Shown here piece after piece: positions 23,363-33,300 of a DNA stretch of 58,199 nt. The position numbers and the translations under genes are program-made. The notes beneath the pieces are model-generated. The model saw only the letters and a list, made by a program, of their open reading frames with translations. It was not told the origin of the DNA and did no database searches. How positions within the stretch are numbered: position 1 is the first letter of the stretch; each line of letters opens with the position of its first letter. Source of the DNA: Mastigamoeba balamuthi (lineage: Eukaryota; Evosea; Mastigamoebida; Mastigamoebidae); the NCBI GenBank assembly GCA_902651635.1, contig CACRSC010000086.1:109786-167984 (forward strand), written 5' to 3'.

Positions 23363-24320
23363 TTAATGGAAGGGGGTGTTGTTGCCGACGGCGTCGGGGA
23401 GGCGCTCGACGGCGTACTTGTGGTTGGCGATGAAGAGGATGGGCACGCCGGGCACCTTGCGGATGCGCCGCTTGAGGTCGCGGTCGCACGTGGCGACGAT
23501 GTAGCACCTGTGCGCGCGCACGCGCTGCACGAGGCAGTCGTCGGCGTAGGTGCCCTTGTGCGTGCAGGGCAGGCGCTCGAAGCGCGGGTCGCGGGCGATG
23601 CGCAGGGCCACGCGGAACTTGGGGCCCAGCTTCTCGAGCTCGGCCATGACGCAGTCGGTGATGATGGGCACGCACTTGGCCAGCAGGCAGTCCGACAGCC
23701 CCTTGACAATCTCCAGCTTGTTCTGCGCAGCAGCAGCAGCAGCAGCAGCACTCGGTGGTCAGCTCACGCGGGCGCCAACAAATGCCAACACGAGTAACAC
23801 AAGGGCAAATGTGCCAAGGCACAAAATTTTTAAAAAGGTAGCAGCAGCGAGAGAATATTACCAAGTAGCAAATCAATTGAAATATGAAACAAGGGAATAT
23901 GAAATGGTAACCGCGAGGGAGGAAAGCGACCAGAGAAAGAGAGTCCCGAGGAGATAAAGCGGCGCCCGGGAGGAAAGCAAAGTAAGGAGGGGGGTACGTG
24001 TGTGTGGTGGGGGGGAGGAATCAATTGAAGGGGGGCACCTGGATGCTGAGGTTGAGGAAGTTGGTGTCGATGAGGACGTGGTAGGGGGGCCCCAGGGACA
24101 TGTTGTACTTGAAGAAGAGGGCCGAGGAGGCCTTCTCCTCGCGCCTGACGAGGAGCTCGGGCTCAGCCCTGCGCAGCTGCTCCTCCTCTGCGCGCCGCTG
24201 CCGCTCCTCCTGCGTCTCGGCCCGCCTGTTCTTGTCCTGCGGCAGCTTCGCCCCCGGCGCCTTGGGGTTCACCAGCCGCATCCGCGTCATGAACTTGCGC
24301 GCCTTGTGCTGCCGCCCCAT
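23363..24320 (-). CDS. FCF1: rRNA-processing PIN-domain protein FCF1/UTP24
   Basis: Two exons: 24320-24039 (94 codons from ATG) and 23722-23363 (119 codons plus TAA), 213 residues against about 190-200 in other eukaryotes. Exon 1 has the basic MGRQHKARK start, a charged linker and the first PIN strand LIDTNFLN with its metal-binding Asp. Exon 2 carries [30 protein letters not shown] and [10 protein letters not shown], nearly identical to the conserved family core. FCF1 is the nuclease of the small-subunit processome that cuts pre-18S rRNA at A1/A2. The 316-nt intron (24038-23723, GTGCCC...CAG) is long for this window, contains TCAATTGA near its 5' end and has a (CTG)n run in front of the acceptor. 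It diverges from the TMEM41-like gene. Confidence 0.92.
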
Positions 24321-24713
24321 TTCCGCTCTGCTCTCGCCTCTGCTCCTCCGCCGCCGATTATGTGCAGTCCCTGGAAGATTCCCTGCTGATGTCATTCCTC
24401 TCTCACTGAAAATATCGCGATATTCTGCCCATATCCTAGCTCTCTCTTCTGTCCCTCGGAGGGATGCGTGTGAATGCACGCCAATTTGCGCAGAGTGTGA
24501 GTGCGCTCTTCCGCTCTCTCGGGCTGACTCCCCGCCGAGGAAGTGAGATGCGTGAGGTCGTATCCACTGATCCAAAAACCGAGGGGATACGGGAATCTGC
24601 GGATACTGGTTGCCAGTTTTTGCGATTCAAAAAAAGCAGCAGTTTTCAGTTTCCGGCGGAGCGCACTGCGCGTGTCGGCACCTCCCCTTCCCCCTCCCCC
24701 TCCGCTCCCCCTC
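24321..24713. promoter_or_regulatory. bidirectional promoter interval FCF1 / TMEM41-like
   Basis: It lies between ATG 24320 (-) and ATG 24714 (+). It contains a perfect 14-bp palindrome AATATCGCGATATT at 24411-24424, in an otherwise pyrimidine-rich stretch. The palindrome is a candidate dimeric factor site, by inference only. Confidence 0.45.
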
Positions 24714-25884
24714 ATGGCCCGACAGCAGCAGCCGCAGTCCGACACGCCCCCGCCCTGCGCCCCCCAGCCCTCTGCCTCCCCGCTGCGCTACGTGCCCGCC
24801 CGCTCGCCCGCTGCCCCCTGCGACCGCAGTGCGTCCCCCACGTGCCCACGTGCCCCCCTGCGCCTCTGACAGCCCCTGGCCCAGTCGGGAGGAGGCCGCT
24901 GCCGCTGTGGGTGCTGGGGCTGGTGGCCTGCGGGGCCTGCGCGGGGCTGTGGGGCCTCTGGGCCGCGGCGCCTGTGCTGGCCCCCGAGCACAGGGCCAAG
25001 CTCCGCCTGCCCCGCTCCGTCGCCGACGTCCAGGACATCAGCCAGGCCCTCGGCCACTACACCGACTCCAACTTCTGCTCCGTCGCCCTCCTCTTCTCCG
25101 CCTGCTACGTCTTGTGCGCTCTCCGCTCCCTCTTCTCCCTTTTTTTTGCGGATAAATCAATTGATTTCTCGCCCCCATTGTGCGGTTTCCAGCCTGCAGG
25201 CCTTCTCGATTCCGGGCTCGGTGTTCCTGTCGATCCTGGCTGGGGCGCTCTTCGACATGTGGGTGGGCCTGGGCCTCGTCCTCGTCGTTCGTGCCCCGTG
25301 GTCCCTGTGCCCCTCTCTCAGCGTTGGCGTCTGCGCTCCCCGCAGTCGGCGACGATCGGGGCCAGCGGGGCGTACGCCATCTCGTACTTCATCACGCACA
25401 GGGCGGTGGCCGGCATGTTCCCGGGGCGCCTGAAGCTGCTGCAGAAGGAGGTCTCCAAGCACCGCGAGCACATCTTCTACTACCTCCTCTTCCTCCGCAT
25501 CACCCCCTTCCTCCGTGCACTGCGCCTCCCTCCCTCCCTCTCTCCCCAGCCCCTCACGGCCACGGCGCAGCCAACTGGTTCATCAACCTGGCGACGCCGA
25601 TACTCGCGGTGCCCCTGGGGCCCTTCGTGGCCGCGACGTTCCTGGGCATCTTCCCCGCGACGTTCCTCTGCGTCCGCGCGGGCCTCACGCTCGCAGAGCT
25701 GCAGCGCCCCAGCGACGCCGTCGACACGCGCGCGCTGGCCACGATGGCCGTCCTCGCCGTGCTCTCGATCCTCCCGACGCTGGCGCCCGTGCGCCGCGCC
25801 ATCGGCTGCGCGTTCACGCTGCTCACGGGCCACCAGACGACGCCCTTCACCTTCACGCCCATGCAGTCCCCCAAGCCCGACTAG
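24714..25884 (+). CDS. TMEM41/VTT-domain (DedA-like) ER membrane protein
   Basis: Five exons, all phases consistent: 24714-24828, 24873-25113, 25193-25286, 25346-25514, 25571-25884, giving 310 residues. The VTT core is clear: LQAFSIPGSVFLS at the start of exon 3, HREHIFYYLLFLRITPF at the end of exon 4 joined by splicing to PNWFIN, then a hydrophobic C terminus. These match TMEM41A/B (YIFLQTFAIPGS, FLRITPFLPNWFIN), multi-pass ER scramblases acting in lipid mobilisation and autophagy. The introns are 44, 79, 59 and 56 nt; intron 2 carries TCAATTGA at 25157-25164. I cannot decide between 41A and 41B. The N-terminal tail is Pro/Cys-rich and cytosolic-looking. Confidence 0.88.
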
Positions 25885-25934
25885 CGACCCCCCAACAACG
25901 CTGCTGCTTTCCCCTTCCTCTCCCTCTCGCTCCC

Positions 25935-26885
25935 TCAGCTGCTGGCCCGGGCCTCGGCGAGGGTGCGGTGCCACGCGTGCCAGCTCGACTCGACCAGGAG
26001 GGCCGCGAGGTCGCGGGGCCTGCGGTCGGCGCTGCAGCGGCACGCGCAGAGCGCCCCGACGTAGACCGCGCGCCACCCGCGCTCGTCGGGCGCGCAGGGG
26101 CGCATGGCCAGCGGCAGCGGGTGGTGCAGGGCGAGCAGCCAGGCGGCCAGCAGGCGGCAGAGCCTCCCGTTGCCGTCGCTGAACGGGTGCGCGTCGAGCA
26201 GCCCGAAGACCACGTGCGCCGCCAGCTTGAACGCGGCGCCCAGGGGCACGCGCCCGCCGGGCAGCGCGTCGAGGGCCTCGGCGAGGCTGTCGGTGCACGC
26301 GAGCACCGCGCCCTCGACGAGCTCCGGGGCCGCGTAGCAGTGCGCGTAGCCCAGGGGGAACGCGGCCGCCGTCCTGTACTGCCCCGCGTTGCCCAGCAGC
26401 CCGCGCGTGAGCTCCCTGTGCAGCTCCTGGATCGTCTCGGGCGTCAGCACGAGCCTCTCGCACTCGGTCTGCGCCTCGCCCGCCTGCTCCGCGAAGAGCT
26501 CGCGCGCGCGCAGGAGCGCTCTGTAGGTCTGCACGGTCTCGCGGTGCGCCCGCGGACAGTCGCGCGGCAGCGGAGAGCCCGAGGCGGCGGCACTGCAGAG
26601 CGCACGCGTGTCCTCGAGGGTCTGCGTGCCCACGCCCTCGAGCGTGTTGGACGCGAGAACGAAGCGCAGGTCCTCCTGGGGCTGGAGGCGCCGGAGCAGC
26701 TGCGCCCTGCGCTGCGCGGGGATCAGCGCCCACTCGCCGCGCAGGCCCTCGATCTGCCGCAGCATCGCCGAGGTCGGGGGCGCGCCCTCGCTGCGCCACG
26801 GCGGCCTCTCCGTGGGCTCGTAGCGGAGCGCCGGCGGTAGAGGGCGGGCAGCGCCGCCGCTGGGCGAACCTATGGAGCGCGACAT
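25935..26885 (-). CDS. Fic-domain AMPylase-like protein
   Basis: A single exon of 316 codons from ATG 26885. It has the Fic signature HPFSDGNGRLCR (near 26160-26200) with catalytic His and intact DGNGR, matching the active HxFx(D/E)GNGRxxR form. Upstream is the inhibitory-helix motif SNTLEG ([S/T]xxxE[G/N]), as in auto-inhibited class II/III Fic proteins whose Glu blocks ATP gamma-phosphate binding. No TPR repeats or membrane segment are seen, unlike animal FICD. Likely reaction: transfer of AMP (or another nucleotide moiety) to a protein hydroxyl. Bacterial-like Fic proteins of this length are common, so horizontal origin is possible, but codon use matches its neighbours. It is divergent from the USP34-like gene. 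Confidence 0.88.
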   Translation of the reverse strand: MSRSIGSPSGGAARPLPPALRYEPTERPPWRSEGAPPTSAMLRQIEGLRGEWALIPAQRRAQLLRRLQPQEDLRFVLASNTLEGVGTQTLEDTRALCSAAASGSPLPRDCPRAHRETVQTYRALLRARELFAEQAGEAQTECERLVLTPETIQELHRELTRGLLGNAGQYRTAAAFPLGYAHCYAAPELVEGAVLACTDSLAEALDALPGGRVPLGAAFKLAAHVVFGLLDAHPFSDGNGRLCRLLAAWLLALHHPLPLAMRPCAPDERGWRAVYVGALCACRCSADRRPRDLAALLVESSWHAWHRTLAEARASS

Positions 26886-27375
26886 CGATGCAATTGACAC
26901 GGTGCGCAGATATTCGCCACGGGGGCACAATGGCTGTGCCCTCGCAGTGCCTCAGGACAGCACCACGAGGTCCACATGTAGAAGGCAAGCCCGGCAGCCT
27001 TGATAGCACTACTGGCAGCTTGCTCGCTGGCACCAAGCCCCTCTGCGACCAAGAAAGAGGTGTCTCGGGGACGCCAGGGGCACTGGAGGGGGTGACCTCT
27101 CAGCACTGTGCCAGTAAACAGTCTGGTGGCCAGCATGCGCCTTTCCGAGTCAATTGTGGATTGAAGCACCCGTCGTGAAAAGTGCTTGCGTTGCCGCCTA
27201 TCTGGATTTGGGGCGTTTGGCGCAGAGATTCGGGAATCGGAGAGAGCGGAATCTTCGGGGAGATATTGGGACGGGGGGGCACGTATCCGGCCGTATATCT
27301 TGCCCCCCTCCTTGGAAAAAACACCACCGTTGAACGTACGCGCGGTCGTCGGGACGCCCGCCGCCAACCACGCCT
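26886..27375. promoter_or_regulatory. divergent promoter interval Fic / USP34-like
   Basis: A 490-bp spacer between ATG 26885 (-) and ATG 27376 (+). It holds short chance ORFs only. A G-rich run occurs near 27272-27280 and paired CCGTATAT/GTATCCGG elements near 27283-27300. No known motif identified. Confidence 0.4.
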
Positions 27376-30300
27376 ATGAGCGACGACGCTGACAAGAAGG
27401 AGCAAGAGGAGTGGGAGAAGCGCCTCCAGGAGTACGAGAACTCGTTCCGCACAGGTGCCGCGGCCCCCCCGTCGTCTCATACGCAGCAATTGTTTAAATT
27501 AGATCCCTGAATCTTTATTTCCCCGTCCCCCCCTGCCACCTCCGCTCCCCGCCGCGGCCGCTGATGCGACTTTCTCCCCTCCCCCTCTTCGCCCCGGGCG
27601 GCGCTGCGCAGGCCAGGCGTTCGCCGGGGACCTGCGACAGCTGCAGGACGAGCTCGAGCACCACGTCAGCAACCTGCCGCCGCCCGACCAGCCGCTGCCG
27701 CCCCCGCTGGCCTTTTTCTTCAACAAGGTCCTGCCGCGCACGGCCGAGGTCCTCCTCAAGCGCGGGCACGCCACCTCCCATCCATTTTCCCGATACATCC
27801 CCACCCCCGCGAATCTAGATACCGAATATCTCAAAATATCTCCGCCCTCGCCCTCCATACACCGCGCAGGGAGCTGCCGGGGGAGCTGTCGGCGCTGGTG
27901 ATGGAGTACGTGCGCGGGGCCAACCAGGCGGTGGCGCGGTGCGCGCCGTACGACGTGCTGGAGCTGTGGCGGCTGCAGTCGGACGTGCTGTTCGACCGGC
28001 GGCGGCCGTTCTTCCAGCGCAACGGCAAGTTCACTGCCGGCGTCCCCGAGCTCTTCATCTCCTCGATCAACTCGTTCTTCCACTTCAAGGGCTTCGAGGC
28101 CATCGCCGCGCGCCTCAAGGACGCCGACCGCCGCCGCGTCTCGCTCGAGCTGCTGCGCGCGGTGCTGCGGCCGGCGGCGCAGGTCCGCGACGTGCTCATA
28201 CGGCAGTTCCTGCGCGACTGGTGCGCACAGCTGCACCCCGCCGTCCTCGCCGTCCTCCGCGCCATCACCCACGACGAGATCAAGACCGAGAAGCGCGACA
28301 CCTGCGTCGAGGTCATCCGCTGCTACGGCCTCATCATGCGCGACGTGCGCCCCTCGTGCTCTTTTTTATGTTGTGGGAAAATATCTCGCAGATTCCATCC
28401 CGCGGTATCCCCCCCGCGGTATCTGCCTGATCGCGATGTGACGCGACCTGCGACCTGCGGAGAGGGGAGGGGGAATGTTCCCCTGCACTCCCCCGTGCGT
28501 TGCTTCTGGCTGCGATACAGGAAGCTTGTCTCTTGCCCCCGTCGCCCCCCACCGCGGAATGGAGGAGTTGCCCGTGGCAGAGGGGCTGTCCTTCCCAGGA
28601 TTACTGATTCTGATATCTTGGGACTGGGGGGATGCGATATCTGGTGCGCTATGGTCCGCAGGCGATACCCGAGGGGAACAAGTACGCCGAGGACCTGGCG
28701 CTGTTCCTGGCGGAGCACCTGCTGCGCATCCCCATCATGGAGAAGCGCATCAGCGGCCTCAAGGAGATCGTGGACCTTGCCTCTGGCGCCCTGGCCGCCG
28801 GCAGCAGCGGCAGCGGAGGGGCCAGTGGGGCCGCGGGGGCCAAGACGGCGACGACGCGGCGGGAGCTGGCCGCGTGGCTGCGCGCCAACCAGATCCTGGA
28901 GCGGCTGCTGGGGCGCGACGCGCACCCGGAGCTGATCAAGCGGTCGGCCGACGTCGTGCGGCTGCTGGCGGCCGAGAAGAAGCTGGGGCCCGAGCAGCTG
29001 GACGCGCTCTGGGGGCTCAGCGTCGACAGCCACGAGAGCATGCAGGCGGCCGTCTACGGCGTCCTCGCGGACCTCGCGGGGCTCGAGCCCGAGTACATCG
29101 AGCGCCGCCTCAAGAGCCTCCCGCTGCGCGCCCTGGCCGCCTCGCCGCACCTGCGCCTGCTGCTCTCGGCCCTGGCGCGCGAGGGCGGGGGCGGCAGGGG
29201 CCTGGACCTCATGTGGCTGCTCGTCCAGGACGCCAGCCCCCTGCAGGCCGACGCCCTCATGGACCAGGTCGCCGAGATGACCGCGGCCCTGCTGCGCGGG
29301 GACGAGGGCGCGCGCGCGCAGTACATCACAGAGGCGGCGCACAACGTGGCGCGGCACGAGAGCGTGGCGCAGTCGCTGCGGCTGATCACGAGCGTCGCGG
29401 GGACGGTCAAGGACAAGTGCAGCGCCGCCGAGCGCAACAAGGCCAGCGCAGCCGTCCAGCTGCTCGACAAGGAGGCCAACCTCTTCGAGTGCTTCGTCGC
29501 AGACGTCGAGCACTTCAAGGGCGAGGCCGAGAAGCTCGCCCCCTCGCGCCCCGACTGGAACGCCGTCGTCCTGCCCGGCACCAAGCTCCCCTACAGGTCC
29601 GTCAGGGAGATTGAGGGAGATAGACATATCTCCCCTCTGCCAATTTCCCCGATGTGTATCCAGATCCACTGATTCCTGGATTCGTGGGTTCCTGGAATTG
29701 GGGGTGATGCGACAGGCAGCAGATGAGGGAGCGGGTGGTGTTCCTGCAGCACGTGCTGATCACGTGCTCGGGGATCGCGCTGAGCATCGGGCAGGCGGAC
29801 CGGCTGTGGGACGCGCTGGTGCTGCGTGCGGTGGACCGCGAGGACCGCAGCGAGGCGTTTGGGGCGCTGATCCACATGGGCACGTGCGCCGAGCACAGCT
29901 TCCAGCCGCTGCCCGACCCCATCGCGGAGCACCTCTTTGCGGAGCGCTTCTCGCACTTCAACGTGGCCGACCTGGCCAAGGAGGACATGACCTTCTTCGA
30001 CTACTTCTTCCGCTACCTCAACTGGCGCAAGGGCAAGTTCAACGAGCGCCACCGCGAGTGGGAGATCATGGCCACAGACCTCGTCGGCATGGAGGTCCTC
30101 TGGCGCATCGCCCTCGAGACCCGCGACGACGAGGCCGCCGGCCAGGCCATCGAGGACCTCATCAAGATCCAGAAGCACGTGCGTCACCGCAGGCATTTCC
30201 CCCGGCGGATCCTCCCGGGGTTCCGGATATTTCGGGGGCTCCTCTCCCCAGATCTTTTGGGTTCCAGATATTTTCCCCCCTCTGGGTCGTCCTCGTGCAC

Positions 30301-33300
30301 TGACGCGCTGCCGTGCGGCTCCTGCGCCAGCTGACGTCGGAGGTGCGTGAGAGGCAGCGCGACCTGTTCGAGGACTACGTGCAGCGCTGCGTGGCGGCCC
30401 TGATGTCCTCGTGCGACGCTCTGCTGGGCCCCTCCACTGCCCCCGCTGCCTCTGCTGCCCCTGCGGCCCCTGCAGCAGTTACTGCAGCGGCCCCTGCGGG
30501 CACTGCGGCCCCTGCGGCCCCCGCGGACGCAGAGGCGCCCCGCCTGCAGCTGCTGCGGGCGCTGGCGGTGCTCAAGGAGCTGCTGGACGAGTTCGGGCCG
30601 AGCCCGCGGGCGCACAGGGACCTCTGCCTGGGGCGCAAGATCGGCGTCAACGTCTGCCTCGTGGGCCAGCAGGCCCTCGCCCGCGTCTGCGTGCGCTCGG
30701 GCGCCACGGTCGACGCGCTCAAGCGGGCCGTCGCCCGCGCGCTGGCCCTCGAGCCCCACGCCTTCCGCCTCGTGTTTGCGGGCAAGCCGCTCGAGGACCG
30801 CGCCAGCGCGCGCATCAGCTCGCTGGGCATCCGCGACGGCCTCACCGTCCACGCGGCCCGCCGCACCGCCGACGCCAAGAGCAAGCCCCTGCAGCTCCAG
30901 CAGGCCGACGAGCAGCTGCCCGGCGAGGCCTCGGCCGTCTGCGAGCTGCTCTCGCGGCCCACCAACACGGCGGCGCTCTTCCGCGTGCTCGACGTCGGCG
31001 GCGCCGCGGCCGAGCGCGCGTGGGAGGTCCTGGGGCTGCTGCCCACCGACCCCGCGGCCACGGCGTCGCTGCGCGCCATCGCGGGCGCTGGCGCAGGCGC
31101 CGACGTCGCGTGGCCGGCGCTCGTGGGCGCCGAGTCGGTCTTCGGGCTGCTGTACCGCGTGTCGATACTCTCGGCCATGTCCGACGACGAGGGCGACGCG
31201 TGGCGCGCGGCGTTCATCGCCAGCGGCGGCGTCGCGCACCTCGTGGGCGTCGTGCTCTCGGCGCGGCTGACGGCGCAGCGCAGCGACAACGCCGTGCACC
31301 AGCGCGAGGCCCTGGCGGCCGTCCTGGCGCTGCTCGACGAGTACGCGGGCGACGTGCGGCCCGAGAGCCCGCAGGCGCTGTGCGCGGCGCTGATGGAGGC
31401 GCTGGCGGCGGCCGCGCGCAGCCCGCAGAGCGCCGCGGCGGACGCGGACACGGCGGCGTGCGGCGTGTCGCTGCTGGTGCGGCTGCTGGCGGCCAGCGAG
31501 GGCGTCTGGGAGGCGCTGGTGGCCCGGGGCTCGCTCGACGAGTGGCTGCGCGACCTGCTGCTCTACTGCGCCCCCGAGTGCGTCCGCGACAACGTCGAGC
31601 GCGGCCTGCAGACGCTCTGCATCGACTCTGCCCTGTACGCCGCCCTGCGCTGGTGGTGGGGTCTCTGTGGGGGTGCGGGCTCTGTGGGGGCCCTGTGGGG
31701 AGGTGCTCTTGGGGGCCCTGTGGCTGTTCTGCGGTCTGTCCGCGCAGGGAGTTGTGTCGGACCGCTCCTGTTGTGCGGGTTCTTGCGGTGTCCGTCCGAG
31801 ATTCCGCGGGGGCTCGTCGAGAGCTCGGGTGCGAGGGCTCGCTGGGAGCTTGAGAGGCCCGTGGGGGCCTGTGGGGGCCCTGTGGGGGCGCCTGTGGGCC
31901 CGGTGCTGTGGGGGCCCTGTCGGTGTCTTTCGGTGGGGATGTTGTGGGGACGGCGGCTCTGTGGGGACCTGTGGGGGGACACCACTGCGACGAACACTGC
32001 GTTTCTGGATTCCGTGGCCCTGCGGTGGGGGGGCCCGATGTGGAGGCCCCCCGAAGGAGCGGTGCTCTCTGGGGATCTGCGGGCGGCGCCTGACACGCGC
32101 TTGTGCGCCGGGGCGGGTGCAGGGCTGCCAAGGCGCGGCCCTACGTGGCGCGCAGGCTGCTGGCGCTGCTGGACACGGACGTGGCGAGCAGCCGCAACCT
32201 GGACCACTCGAGCGCCTTCTTCGACCTGCTCAACGCCGTCCGCTCTCCTCCGTTCCCCTACGCTCCGTCCCGTCGCCGCCGGGCTGACCCCCTCGGCCCT
32301 GTGTGTGCGCGCAGATCATACCGCACGAGACGGAGAGCCTCGGGGACCTGGGGGCTGTGGCGGAGAAGCTGGCGCGGATGGTGCTGGAGCGGCCGGTGCT
32401 CGAGGACCGCGCGGGGACGACGGAGGACCGCGTGCTGCAGGGCGCGCTGCTCGTGCTGCGCACCGTCGTCAGCGTGCGCCCCGACCTCAAGAGCGCCTCT
32501 CCGCCCTGCGGCCGCGCGTTTGTGGCGCGCGTCTTTGGCGAGCTGCTCTTCGACCTGCCGACGGCCGACGCGCACGGGCCCGACGCGCCGCCCAAGTGCA
32601 AGTCGGCGCTGTCGCGCACGCGGGCGTTTGAGCTGCTGGTGGAGCTCTGCCGCGGGTGCGAGGAGAACGAGCGCGAGGCCGTGCGGCTGCTGCTGGCGCA
32701 GAACACGCGCGACGAGCAGCCGGGCGCCGAGGAGGAGCGGGCGACGCCGTGGGCCTACACGCCGCACGGCACGCACAAGGCGGCCTGCGGCTACGTGGGC
32801 CTGCGCAACCTGGGCGCCACGTGCTACATGAACAGCGTCGTGCAGCAGATGTTCATGAACCCCGCGTTCCGCGCCGGCGTGCTCTCGGCGGCGCCGCCCG
32901 CACGCTGCGAGACGCTCGAGCAGCTGCAGCGGCTCTTCGCGGCGCTGCAGGAGAGCGAGCGGCGGGCCTACGACACGACGCCGCTGGTCTCTGTGCTCAA
33001 GGTGCACGGCGAGCAGGTCAACGCGGGCGTGCAGATGGACGCGGAGGAGTTCCTGGGGTCGGTGCTCGACCAGCTCGAGACGGCGCTCAAGGGCACGCCG
33101 CAGGAGCGGCTCGTGCAGGACGTCTTCAGCGGCAGCGTCTGCCACCAGGTGATCCCGCGCAGCTGCGGCCACGTGAGCGAGCGCGAGGAGGGCTTCTACA
33201 CGCTGCAGGTCGTCGTGCAGGGCAAGAAGGACCTGCTCGAGTCGCTGGGGGCCTTCGTCGAGGGCGAGCTGCTGGCCGGCGACAACCAGTACCGCTGCGA

